DNA of 64,000 nucleotides from Pedobacter psychrodurus (lineage in GTDB: Bacteria; Bacteroidota; Bacteroidia; Sphingobacteriales; Sphingobacteriaceae): contig NZ_SJSO01000008.1 of assembly GCF_004331735.1 (NCBI RefSeq), positions 124,001-188,000 on the forward strand. The letters run 5' to 3'. Under the pieces are notes generated by a model. It ran no database searches and had not been told where the DNA came from. It saw only the letters and a program-made list of their open reading frames with translations. The translations under genes and the position numbers were made by a program. Below, piece by piece: positions 55,731 to 64,000 of the stretch; within the stretch, counting starts at the first letter, position 1, and each line of letters starts with the position of its first letter.

Positions 55731-56756
55731 TTATTTATAAATACTGACTTCAACTTTGCCATCATCGGTAATTGTTCCACGGTACATTCCTTCGGTATTA
55801 AATGGCATGGCCACATTGCCTTTTTTATCTAAAGCAATTAAACCACCATCGCCGCCCATTTTACCCACTTTATCTAAGGCAATTTTCGAAGCTTCGGCAA
55901 CTGACAGACTTTTGTATTCCATTAAATCGGAGATAGTTTTAGCCACCACATTACGGATATAAAATTCGCCCCAGCCTGTACAGGAAATACCAGCCGTTTC
56001 GTTATTGCAATAAGTACCTGCGCCAATAATAGGCGCATCGCCCACACGTCCATATTTTTTATTCGTCATACCACCTGTTGAAGTTCCTGCAGCTAAGTTA
56101 CCCGCTTTATCTAAAGCTACACAACCCACAGTACCAAATTTATAATCGTGATTTTTACTTCCGAGCAATTCCGATTTCTTGTTTCCATGGTCTAATACCG
56201 CTTTTGTAGAATCCTCCTTAATGGCTTTTTGCAAACCATCCCAACGTTCTTTAGTCCAGAAGTATTTTGGATCTACAATTTCCAACCCCACTTCTTTAGC
56301 AAACTGCTCAGCACCAGTGCCAACCATCATTACGTGTTCTGATTTTTCCATTACAGCCCTTGCTGCAGAAATTGGATTTTTAATAGTTGTTACTCCAGCA
56401 ACCGACCCTGCCATTAAAGTTTTACCATCCATTATTGCCGCATCAAGTTCGTTTCTGCCATCATGTGTAAAAACGGCACCTTTACCTGCATTAAAATGGG
56501 GATCGTTTTCCATGATATGAATAGTTGCTTCTACGGCATCCATACTGGTTTTTCCTGCTTTAATTTCGGCATAACCAGCCTGCAAGGCCTGTGTTAAGAC
56601 AGCGATATAGGCGGCCTCCTTTTCAGGGCTCATATTTTTCTTGAGAATGGTGCCGGCACCACCGTGAATAACCATTACATATTTTTTCTGCTGTGCAGAA
56701 ACTTGTAGGGTTAAAGCCGAAAACAAGAGTAAGGCGAGTAATTTTAACGGTTTCAT
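55731..56756 (-). CDS. Isoaspartyl peptidase/L-asparaginase (Ntn hydrolase)
   Basis: 341 residues with a Sec signal (cut near VSAQ). HGGAGTILKKNM at the N-terminus of the mature protein and DAAIMDGKTLMAGSVAGV are family marks. The autocleavage site is in FGTVGCVALD, where the Thr becomes the N-terminal nucleophile; RVGDAPIIGAGTYCNN and CTGWGEFYIR line the pocket. It hydrolyses isoaspartyl dipeptides and asparagine. Export to the periplasm fits the nearby symporter taking up aspartate. Confidence 0.94.
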   Translation of the reverse strand: MKPLKLLALLLFSALTLQVSAQQKKYVMVIHGGAGTILKKNMSPEKEAAYIAVLTQALQAGYAEIKAGKTSMDAVEATIHIMENDPHFNAGKGAVFTHDGRNELDAAIMDGKTLMAGSVAGVTTIKNPISAARAVMEKSEHVMMVGTGAEQFAKEVGLEIVDPKYFWTKERWDGLQKAIKEDSTKAVLDHGNKKSELLGSKNHDYKFGTVGCVALDKAGNLAAGTSTGGMTNKKYGRVGDAPIIGAGTYCNNETAGISCTGWGEFYIRNVVAKTISDLMEYKSLSVAEASKIALDKVGKMGGDGGLIALDKKGNVAMPFNTEGMYRGTITDDGKVEVSIYK

Positions 56757-56813
56757 CTTCCTATGGGGTTTAAGAAGCTGTTAAATTAAGAAAATCCTTG
56801 ATAATAATTACGG

Positions 56814-58583
56814 TTAAACTTTAGCTATCCCTTTGGATGAGAATTGAAGATCGTAAAGCTTTTTATAGTAGCCGTTTAACTTTAACAACTGTTGATGGGT
56901 TCCTTTTTCTTTGATCTCCCCTTTATCGAGCACAATAATCTGATCGGCTTTTTGAATGGTGGATAAACGATGGGCAATTACGATCGAAGTGCGCCCTTCC
57001 ATTAAATTATCAATGGCTTTCTGGATCAATAATTCGGTTTCAGTATCAACTGATGAAGTGGCCTCATCTAAAACTAAAATAGCAGGATTGTGCACCAGGG
57101 CACGGATAAAAGAAATTAACTGCGCCTGACCAGCCGAGAGCGTAGCGCCTCTTTCCATCACATTGTACTGATAAGCACCAGGTAAACGTTCGATAAAATC
57201 GTGTGCGCCAACTTTTTTCGCCGCATTAACCACTTCTGCTATCGTAATTTCTGAATTGTTAAGTGTGATATTGTTTAAAATCGTATCTGAAAACAAGAAA
57301 ACATCCTGAAGTACAGTGGCAATATTGCTTCTTAGGTAATCGAGGTCAAAATCTTCAATACGGATGCCATCTACCGTAATATCTCCCTTCTTTACTTCGT
57401 AAAAGCGGTTGAGGATATTGATGGTAGAAGATTTACCAGCACCTGTAGCACCTACTAATGCTACGGTTTCGCCAGCCTTCACTTCAAATGTAAGGTCTTT
57501 CAGCACGTAGTTCTCGTCGTTATAGGCAAACCAAACCTTTTCGAATTTAATATTTCCTTCTAATTTAGCTGGTTTCTGCTCACCCTGATTTGGCGTAGTT
57601 TCGTCGGTATCTAAAACTTTAAAAACACGTTCGGCACCAACCATACCCATCTGCAGCGTATTAAACTTATCCGCCAGCTGGCGGATTGGCGTAAATACCA
57701 TACCCAGGTACATGATAAACTGAGTGATGGTTCCCGGGGTTACATCCAAGGGTTTAGAAAGGATACTTCGGGCTCCGTACCACACCAATAATCCCAGCGA
57801 CATGGCAGAGATTAACTCAACCACTGGAAAAAAGATAGAATAATACCAGTTAGAACGGATATTGGCATCGCGATAACGTTTATTAATGGCGTAGAATTTT
57901 CTGTATTCCTGTTTCTCTCTCGCAAAGTATTGAACAATAGAAACGCCTGTAATGTGTTCTTGTAAAAAGGTATTCAAGTTAGAAACCTCGTTCCTGATTT
58001 CCTGAAATGCAACTTTAATCGCCTTCTGGAATTTTCGGGTAGCCATGATTAACAAAGGAATGGGCAAAAGCACCACCAAACTCAATTGCCAATCAGTGTA
58101 CAGCATTACACATACAATCACCACCACCTGCAAGCTATCTCCGATCATAGAAATTAAACCTTCCGAAAAAATATCCGCAATGGTTTCCAAATCAGAGACT
58201 GTTCGGGTAATCAATTGCCCTATGGGTGTTTTATCGAAAAATTTTAGGCGGAGTTTGGTAATGTGGTTAAAAACATTAATCCGCAAATCGCGGATAACCG
58301 ATTGACCTAATGTATTGGTTAAGAGCGTATGGTTATATTGGATCAGTGTCTGCAAAATCAACATAAAAACCATCAGCATGGTCATATTTACCAGGCCAGA
58401 ATAATTGCCTGTTAAAATATAATGATCGAGCGTATATTTAATTAAAAACGGACGTACCGGAGAAATGGCCGCAAGTAGAATGGTTAAAATAACCGACCAT
58501 ACAAAAACAGCACGATAAGGCTTTACATATTGAAAAATACGTTTCAGTAATCCGGTGTTGTATACGTCGCCTGTAACTGCCAT
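56814..58583 (-). CDS. ABC exporter, fused membrane and ATP-binding domains (MsbA-like)
   Basis: 589 residues. Six membrane spans in residues about 20-310, then a nucleotide-binding domain with Walker A GATGAGKSST, Q-loop VLQDVFLFSD, signature ATLSAGQAQLISF and Walker B ILVLDEATSSVD, ending with the switch in VIAHRLSTIQKADQI. The signature has LSAGQ in place of LSGGQ. It works as a homo- or heterodimer exporting lipids, peptides or drugs; which one is unknown. A second half-transporter is not adjacent, so a homodimer is likely. Confidence 0.93.
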   Translation of the reverse strand: MAVTGDVYNTGLLKRIFQYVKPYRAVFVWSVILTILLAAISPVRPFLIKYTLDHYILTGNYSGLVNMTMLMVFMLILQTLIQYNHTLLTNTLGQSVIRDLRINVFNHITKLRLKFFDKTPIGQLITRTVSDLETIADIFSEGLISMIGDSLQVVVIVCVMLYTDWQLSLVVLLPIPLLIMATRKFQKAIKVAFQEIRNEVSNLNTFLQEHITGVSIVQYFAREKQEYRKFYAINKRYRDANIRSNWYYSIFFPVVELISAMSLGLLVWYGARSILSKPLDVTPGTITQFIMYLGMVFTPIRQLADKFNTLQMGMVGAERVFKVLDTDETTPNQGEQKPAKLEGNIKFEKVWFAYNDENYVLKDLTFEVKAGETVALVGATGAGKSSTINILNRFYEVKKGDITVDGIRIEDFDLDYLRSNIATVLQDVFLFSDTILNNITLNNSEITIAEVVNAAKKVGAHDFIERLPGAYQYNVMERGATLSAGQAQLISFIRALVHNPAILVLDEATSSVDTETELLIQKAIDNLMEGRTSIVIAHRLSTIQKADQIIVLDKGEIKEKGTHQQLLKLNGYYKKLYDLQFSSKGIAKV

Positions 58584-58589
58584 ATTGTG

Positions 58590-58700
58590 GTTAACTGATT
58601 AATTGTTTAAATTGGTTAACTGCCATTTAACTAAATGTGCTAAAGATTATATTGGTTAATTGAATTTCGCTTCAATTAACCGATTAACCAGTTTATACAG
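58590..58700. repeat. GGTTAA word repeats with an 11-bp hairpin
   Basis: GGTTAACTG, GGTTAATTGAA, TTCAATTAACC, GATTAACCAG and GTTAACCC recur within 110 bases. GGTTAATTGAA (58654-58664) and TTCAATTAACC (58671-58681) form a perfect hairpin with loop TTTCGC. It follows truA on the minus strand and could act as its terminator. Confidence 0.65.
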
Positions 58701-59453
58701 TTAACCCAAATACGGGTATTCTATCTTCACTAAATACAAACCGCAGGCAGGCACAGATTGTCCGGCATTGCTGCGGTTTTTACTTTCTATAATTGCTTTA
58801 AAATCTGTTAAATTTATTTCTTTTTTACCGATCTGTACCAAAGTACCCATAATGGCCCTTACCATATTCCGTAAAAAGCGATCGGCCTGGATGGTAAAAA
58901 CCAATCCATTATCCTGCTGTTCGAAAACGGCTTTGGTTACTTTACAATTATTGGTAAAGGTTTGGGTATTGGATTTACTAAAGCACGAAAAATCGGTATA
59001 ATTTAATAACAGTGTCGCTGCACTATTCATCGCTTCCAGATCCAGTTTATCTTTAACCAACCAAGATCGGTTAAGTTTAAAAGGATTTTTTTCGAAGTGG
59101 ACATAATATTTATAAGCACGGGCGGTGGCATCAAAGCGGGCATGGGCATCATCATGTACAGGTATAATTTTTTTTGCTGCAATTTGATAGGGCAACATGG
59201 CGTTGATACCCGTTATCGCACTTAAAACCTTTACCTCTTCTAAACCTTCAACATCAAAATGGGCATAAAAATCAGTGGCATGCACGCCAGCATCTGTTCT
59301 ACCGCAACCCAAAGTTTCGATGGGCTGCCTAAAAAAAGTAGACATAGCCTTATCTAACAATTCCTGAACGGTGATTGCATTAGGTTGTGTTTGCCAGCCA
59401 TGGTATAAGCTGCCATCGTAAGCCAATTGGATGAAATACCTTTTTTTATTCAA
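58701..59453 (-). CDS. truA: tRNA pseudouridine(38-40) synthase
   Basis: 250 residues. Catalytic Asp in LGCGRTDAGVHA; FDATARAYKYYVHFEKNPF and ADRFLRNMVRAIMGTLVQIG are TruA signatures. It modifies the anticodon arm of several tRNAs. The start is a TTG (MNKKRYFIQLAYDG), because no ATG or GTG in frame precedes the conserved YFIQLAYDG. No partner genes nearby. Confidence 0.94.
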   Translation of the reverse strand: MNKKRYFIQLAYDGSLYHGWQTQPNAITVQELLDKAMSTFFRQPIETLGCGRTDAGVHATDFYAHFDVEGLEEVKVLSAITGINAMLPYQIAAKKIIPVHDDAHARFDATARAYKYYVHFEKNPFKLNRSWLVKDKLDLEAMNSAATLLLNYTDFSCFSKSNTQTFTNNCKVTKAVFEQQDNGLVFTIQADRFLRNMVRAIMGTLVQIGKKEINLTDFKAIIESKNRSNAGQSVPACGLYLVKIEYPYLG

Positions 59454-59525
59454 AGCGATGCAAAAATACTTTTTTCATTTTATTTAGAAGGAGAGCACGC
59501 CACATTTATTCGTAAGTAGCCCTAA

Positions 59526-62015
59526 CTAAGGTTTAGCAGTATTTTTTTCATCAAACTGCCATTTATTATCGTAAAAACCAGCCAGTTTAATTCCTTTACT
59601 TCCTTCTTTTGGCAACTCAGATGAAAATATCATAAAATCAGGGAAACCGCTACCACCAGCAAAATATTGGTTGGCATACGCAGCTCTCATTCCTGTTACT
59701 CCAGTACTGGCCACTACGCCTATCAATAGTTTATTATCCTGTTGTGGCCAAATATAATATGCAGCTAAATCATCACCTTTCCATGCGTGTTCTTTTGTGG
59801 TTATTTGCGAATTGCTTACCTGTATAGGGCAATCATTAAGTAATTTTTTCCAAGCGGTATTATTTTCGGAGTTTCCGTACAAAATAATATTACGCCCCTG
59901 ATATTTTGATGCTGAAAATTCTTTATCCATAATGATATCAACGGCTCCGTTACCACGATAATACCAACTTTCGGCATCGTATTTGGCTTTATTTAAATTA
60001 GCCAGATTGGCTTCGGCAGTGCCGTTTGCTCCCACTACAAAAATCATTTTATGATTAAAAGCTTCTTTAAAAGTGCCATATCGCAACGGGTTTTTATCTC
60101 TTTTATCAATTTTGGTGACGATTTGCCAGGCCTCGTTATTTTTCTCTAAAAACAGGGTATCGTTAACGCTTTGCGTGGTATAATTAATAACTGTTAAACT
60201 ATCTAAAGTAATTTTTACAGGTGTTTTTGCACCAAAATCTGTTAAAGCCAATTTTAAAAGCGCAACGTTCTCGGTTTTACCAACAATGGATGATAGTTTC
60301 CTGTCTCGTGTTAAAATGATGCGGCTATATTGTAAAGGCTGCGTTTGCTGGTAAATAGTAGCCCAACGATAAGTAGCCGAAATTCCTGGACTGGATGTAG
60401 TAAAATCGATGCGATTTACAGCAGAATCGGCAGCAATAGTATGCCATTTAAAAAAACTAAAAATAGGTGGCCAATCTACACTTTGATCGCCGAACCAGTG
60501 TTCACCTCCTGGGTATTCGTAATAACTAAAATCGGCATGAAACCCTGAAAGTAATTTCTTCATTTGCCTAGCGTAACTAACCGGCACCACCCTATCGGCA
60601 TCGCCATGCAAAATATAAACCCCTAATGGCGTATAATTAGTCGCCAATTTCGGAACATCGCTTTGATTACCAGCCCTTAACAGCATTCTTTCTACTATAT
60701 TTTTACTGCTATCAGGAATTTTTCCATCGGCAGAACCGTAATCTTTAAGCGAAGCATAACCTGCAGCGGGCGCAATAGCTGCCCATTTATCAGGGTAAGT
60801 GGCGCCTAAAAACCAGGTGCCGTGCCCACCCATAGAATGACCCGTGAGGTAAATCTGTTTATCGCTTGGTTTAAACTGGTCTTTTGCCAGTGCCAATACT
60901 TCTAAAGCATCCTGACGGCCCCAATCTTCCCAATTAAAACCACGTGGCCTGCGGTTAGTGGCTGCAACTAAGGTTCCCCAATCTTTAGATTTATAGGCTT
61001 TTGCCTGACCAATGGCTTCTACACCGGCACCATGTACGGAAAGAAATAATGCTGAATTTGGTTTCCAGCCATTAAGCTGCGGGGTAACTGCGAAATACTG
61101 CAAGCTGCCATCAATTTTACTTACAAAGGTCTGCTTATGGGTTGATGAATTGGCTAAGGCTTCAATTACGATCGTTTTCTGATCGACTTTTGTCTTGTTC
61201 TGCACCAGTTGTATTTCCAGATTATAATTACCTGGAGTTGTTATCGCATTTGCATCTAATTCAAAAATCACCTTCCGCATACTCAGTTTTGCAATGCGCG
61301 AAATGGCTACTTCCTGCTGTTTGCCGTTTAAAACGGTTTTGATATGCAAATCGTCAAAATCTTTTAAAGAAGAATTACTTACCGTTAATGCACCTTTTAG
61401 CACACCGTTTGCCTGATTGAGCACAATGCTCGGCATGGTAACATCATCTGTATGGATGAGTAATTTTTTAGTATTAATAATGATCATTGGTACTATACTG
61501 GCGCCTCTTACAAAAAGTTCGTTTATACCTTTTTTTAATTGAACCGGAATATTCATATAACCAGATGCATAAGGATCGCCCATATGTGGAGTACCATTAA
61601 AAAACAAACTATTGCCCCCAATTACATTTAAAATTGCGGTTTGTTCTTTAGCGGAAGTATAGGTAATGTAGATATAATCAGAGCCTCTATCTATGCCCCC
61701 CGGATTTAGGAAGGGGTTATTTGTTGTCTGAAAAGATCTCCTCGAAAATGCACTAAAACGGCCATTAACATCTGCTTTAATTGCTTTCCATAATACTTTC
61801 TGTCCATCTTTACCTGCTGAAAACGCTCCGTTTTCCGTGGGCTTTTCTAATTTTCCATTAGCCATTTGCCAGGCCAGTAAATCGGTATAAGTGGCTTCAC
61901 GGCCGTAGCGACTGCCACTGGCTACGGTTAATGCTTTTTCAAATTTAAGGGTATCTTGTGCAAAGGTGTTGGTTGCAGCAAGTATGAGAACCAGAAAAAG
62001 TAAGTTTTTTAGCAT
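59526..62015 (-). CDS. Large secreted alpha/beta hydrolase (prolyl oligopeptidase-like)
   Basis: 829 residues with a Sec signal (cut near NTFAQ). The N-terminal 300 residues are beta-rich and not recognised. From about residue 310, SALFLSVHGAGVE, the nucleophile elbow YLTGHSMGGHGTWFLG, YILHGDADRVVPVSYAR with the acid, and YPGGEHWFGDQSVD with the His make an alpha/beta hydrolase. The last 250 residues form a further domain (NIILYGNSENNTAWKKLLND) resembling the C-terminal part of some S9-like secreted peptidase/esterases. Substrate unknown: peptide or acylated glycan. Confidence 0.85.
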   Translation of the reverse strand: MLKNLLFLVLILAATNTFAQDTLKFEKALTVASGSRYGREATYTDLLAWQMANGKLEKPTENGAFSAGKDGQKVLWKAIKADVNGRFSAFSRRSFQTTNNPFLNPGGIDRGSDYIYITYTSAKEQTAILNVIGGNSLFFNGTPHMGDPYASGYMNIPVQLKKGINELFVRGASIVPMIIINTKKLLIHTDDVTMPSIVLNQANGVLKGALTVSNSSLKDFDDLHIKTVLNGKQQEVAISRIAKLSMRKVIFELDANAITTPGNYNLEIQLVQNKTKVDQKTIVIEALANSSTHKQTFVSKIDGSLQYFAVTPQLNGWKPNSALFLSVHGAGVEAIGQAKAYKSKDWGTLVAATNRRPRGFNWEDWGRQDALEVLALAKDQFKPSDKQIYLTGHSMGGHGTWFLGATYPDKWAAIAPAAGYASLKDYGSADGKIPDSSKNIVERMLLRAGNQSDVPKLATNYTPLGVYILHGDADRVVPVSYARQMKKLLSGFHADFSYYEYPGGEHWFGDQSVDWPPIFSFFKWHTIAADSAVNRIDFTTSSPGISATYRWATIYQQTQPLQYSRIILTRDRKLSSIVGKTENVALLKLALTDFGAKTPVKITLDSLTVINYTTQSVNDTLFLEKNNEAWQIVTKIDKRDKNPLRYGTFKEAFNHKMIFVVGANGTAEANLANLNKAKYDAESWYYRGNGAVDIIMDKEFSASKYQGRNIILYGNSENNTAWKKLLNDCPIQVSNSQITTKEHAWKGDDLAAYYIWPQQDNKLLIGVVASTGVTGMRAAYANQYFAGGSGFPDFMIFSSELPKEGSKGIKLAGFYDNKWQFDEKNTAKP

Positions 62016-62241
62016 AAATCGTTTTATTAGTATGTTTTATCAAAGTTAATCGATTTAAAAGACTGCCATCGTTGAACTGTTGGATGTAATACCTTTTTTA
62101 CCCAAAGCGATATAAAAATACTTTTTTCCTTTTACTAGATGGTGTTGCAAATTGGAACTAAGTATATTTTACTGTAAAACATTAAATAGTTACAAAAAAT
62201 TATAATTTTATAATCTCTCAGTACCAAGAATCTAAAGCGCT

Positions 62242-62760
62242 ATGAAAATTAAAAACACTATTATTTTACTTATCTTTTCTTGTATTGTTGTTGCCTGCGC
62301 GGGTTCCAAAACAGCTTCGAAAAAGGGAAAACAAAAAGACCGATTTTCATTAGCAAAGGTTGATAGTGTAAGAGATTATTTATCCGCTATATCCAACAAA
62401 CCAGTAAAAGACACCGTGATCATTAAATACGATTTCAATTACGAAAGCTGTTGGAATGCCCTTGATGAGCAGCCTGACAACTATATCGCCAGGATTATCA
62501 TTTCTACAAACGATTTTATTTCAAAGTATAAAATTGCGCACCCCGGCACTTCTGTATACCAAATAAAGGAAAGCGGTAAAAACTTTAACAAACTTGTACT
62601 CTGGAATAACAAAATTCTCACTGATGGTGGTTACCTAAGGAAAAATATATTCACAAAGAAAACGACTTGCGGAACATCGCTAGTACTATATCCCGATGGT
62701 TCCTATAAATTCTTTTACTCTGATCCTCACTTCATGCCACTACAGCCTGCTAAAAAATAA
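62242..62760 (+). CDS. Hypothetical lipoprotein
   Basis: 172 residues. MKIKNTIILLIFSCIVVACA gives a lipobox (VVAC, Cys 19). After a short Lys-rich linker come KPVKDTVIIKYDFNYESCWN and CGTSLVLYPDGSYKFFYSDP. No family recognised. The two later cysteines (NYESCW and TTCGTS) might pair in the periplasm. It is single and followed by a promoter-like sequence for the next gene. Confidence 0.8.
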   Translation: MKIKNTIILLIFSCIVVACAGSKTASKKGKQKDRFSLAKVDSVRDYLSAISNKPVKDTVIIKYDFNYESCWNALDEQPDNYIARIIISTNDFISKYKIAHPGTSVYQIKESGKNFNKLVLWNNKILTDGGYLRKNIFTKKTTCGTSLVLYPDGSYKFFYSDPHFMPLQPAKK

Positions 62761-62786
62761 TGCATCACAATTATGAGTTTAGTTAA

Positions 62787-62818
62787 ATTGCAAGCAAAAG
62801 CAATTTTATCTAAGTTTG
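62787..62818 (+). promoter_or_regulatory. Bacteroidota-type promoter of the DUF4293 gene
   Basis: ATTG (62787-62790), 20 bases, then TAAGTTTG (62811-62818), an exact TAnnTTTG box. Start site about 62822, leader about 19 bases. Confidence 0.55.
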
Positions 62819-62840
62819 CTTTTAAATTATTAAACCCAAC

Positions 62841-63308
62841 ATGATACAAAGAATACAATCGATCTGGCTTTTTTTAGCAGCAATAACCTTAGCTTTAATG
62901 TTGTTTTTACCAATTGCAACCAAAGTCGGCAGTGGAACAGAAGTTGCAATATATACAACAGGGCTACGTGAAACCTTTATTGGAAAATCTGGAAATGGGT
63001 TTAAGGTGGCATTTTATCTACCTTTACTAATCACCAATATCGCTGTTGCATTTATTTGTTTAATGAATATTTTTAACTACAAAAGAAGAAGTTTTCAAAA
63101 ACGCATTGCAATTGTATCGATTATATTAATTGCTGGCTTTGCTTTTTGGTGCAGTGTTTATGCTAAAAAACTACCAGGCGGTATTGAAGGTGCAAATTTT
63201 GGCGTTGGAGCGTACCTACCTGCCTTAGCTATTTTATTTGTTTTCCTAGCCATTTTCGGCATCAATAAAGACGAGAGATTAATCCGTTCGGCTGAAAGGC
63301 TGCGATAA
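62841..63308 (+). CDS. DUF4293 membrane protein
   Basis: 155 residues with four membrane spans. MIQRIQSIWLFLAAITLALM then LFLPIATK is the characteristic opening of the DUF4293 family; YKRRSFQKRIAIVSIILI and LPALAILFVFLAIFGINKDE mark the later spans. Function unknown; it is nearly universal in Bacteroidota and usually near rho or unrelated genes. Probably cotranscribed with the next gene 34 bases on. Confidence 0.9.
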   Translation: MIQRIQSIWLFLAAITLALMLFLPIATKVGSGTEVAIYTTGLRETFIGKSGNGFKVAFYLPLLITNIAVAFICLMNIFNYKRRSFQKRIAIVSIILIAGFAFWCSVYAKKLPGGIEGANFGVGAYLPALAILFVFLAIFGINKDERLIRSAERLR

Positions 63309-63342
63309 CTTCTTAATTTAGCAGAAAAATCAATTACCGAAC

Positions 63343-64000
63343 ATGCAAATTAAGTTAAATCATGCAGTTTATGTTTTTTCCGTGGTTTTGCTTTGCGGAA
63401 TCTTATCATGCAACAAAAGCATCCATACTTTCGGAAGAACCAAAATCGCTAAAAGTGTTGATTCTATCTACCTCAAACAGAGAATAGCGGAAATAAAAGG
63501 TTTAAATACCGACGTTTTTACCAAAGGATCATTCAAGGGCACTGCCGATATGCCGATTGTATACCGCTTATTAAAACCAAAAAGTACGAACAGAAAACTT
63601 CCACTGGTAATTGTATTTCATGGATCAAACGCGGTTGGAAACGACAATACCAGCCAGCTGGGTATTTTGGCAAAACTATTTGCCACGGATGAAATACAAG
63701 CTAAATACCCTGCTTTTGTTTTGGCGCCGCAGTTCCCTTCACGTTCGTCGAATTACGTTTTAGACCGGAGCAGAAATCTATTGACTTCGGTACCACAACC
63801 CTGTTTAACAAGCGCCTTACAACTGATTGATAGTTTGAAAAATACTTTAAATATTGATGAGAAAAGGATTTACCTCATCGGTTTTTCGATGGGTGCTTCT
63901 TCAGTGATCAATGCATTAGCGTTAAAACCCGATTTATTTGCTGCAGGTATCAGTATTTCGGGCATACCGCAATTCGACCAGGTAAACGTACTGGCGAACA
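63343..64000 (+). CDS. Alpha/beta hydrolase lipoprotein, 3' end missing
   Basis: ATG at 63343 opens a frame that is still open at the right edge (219 residues seen). A signal with lipobox LSCN makes it a lipoprotein. LVIVFHGSNAVGNDNTSQLG, APQFPSRSS and the nucleophile elbow LIGFSMGAS follow, the same layout as the esterase at 4507 (HGSGERGNDNASQL and GGLSMGA). Acid and His would lie past the edge. It is a dienelactone hydrolase/phospholipase-type esterase; substrate unknown. Confidence 0.85.
   Translation, partial: MQIKLNHAVYVFSVVLLCGILSCNKSIHTFGRTKIAKSVDSIYLKQRIAEIKGLNTDVFTKGSFKGTADMPIVYRLLKPKSTNRKLPLVIVFHGSNAVGNDNTSQLGILAKLFATDEIQAKYPAFVLAPQFPSRSSNYVLDRSRNLLTSVPQPCLTSALQLIDSLKNTLNIDEKRIYLIGFSMGASSVINALALKPDLFAAGISISGIPQFDQVNVLAN

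Overview
The window looks like chromosomal DNA of a Bacteroidota species, most likely a Sphingobacteriaceae member close to Pedobacter. Reasons: AT-rich DNA, TAnnTTTG-type -7 promoter boxes, almost no Shine-Dalgarno sequences, family content (PF10091 glucoamylase-like, DUF1080, DUF2911, DUF4293, cysteine-rich CWC), a eukaryote-like class Ia ribonucleotide reductase, and intergenic gaps full of imperfect palindromic repeats. No rRNA, tRNA, CRISPR array, insertion sequence or prophage was found.

Layout. 1-5286 (+) is the end of a glycan-degradation locus: a 5'-truncated PF10091/GH144-like glucanase, a GH43-like protein with discoidin and FN3 domains, the GH3 beta-glucosidase BglX and a secreted esterase. 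5287-7434 (-) holds YebC and an SDR-type threonine dehydrogenase. 7970-19310 (+) is an eleven-gene cluster that reads as an oxidative sugar route: a Tat-exported subunit plus a GMC dehydrogenase with an Fe-S-type cysteine motif, a cytochrome c, two Gfo/Idh/MocA oxidoreductases (one cytoplasmic, one Tat-exported), DUF1080, an MFS permease, and four sugar isomerase/epimerase TIM barrels of which three carry export signals. This fits oxidation of glycosides at C3 in the periplasm, cleavage of the 3-keto-glycoside, uptake, and reduction in the cytoplasm.

19801-30793 is mixed: asd, a CDP-alcohol phosphatidyltransferase, an AAA/DUF4143 ATPase preceded by a 32-bp tandem repeat, a PBP4-type peptidase, a VapBC-like toxin-antitoxin pair, an ABC exporter, GNAT and DUF2911 proteins, enolase and a DivIC/FtsB-like protein. 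30890-46398 holds a TRIC channel, a large membrane protein, an L,D-transpeptidase, fabG, a GIY-YIG protein, the agmatine-to-putrescine pair aguB-aguA, flotillin, a CWC protein, nrdB-nrdA and rlpA. 46543-64000 holds msrB, sucD, an 815-bp gene-free stretch with a composite repeat, a cupin, a VIT1-like transporter, a TlpA-like thioredoxin protein, rlmF, a dicarboxylate symporter, isoaspartyl peptidase, an ABC exporter, truA, a large alpha/beta hydrolase, lipoproteins and a truncated esterase.

The strongest candidates for something new are the sugar-oxidation cluster, the composite direct/inverted repeat at 48640-49191, a structured element present in three copies (5513, 28671, 41528), and the tandem repeat upstream of the DUF4143 ATPase. 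All functional calls are from reading the sequence; no database search was run.
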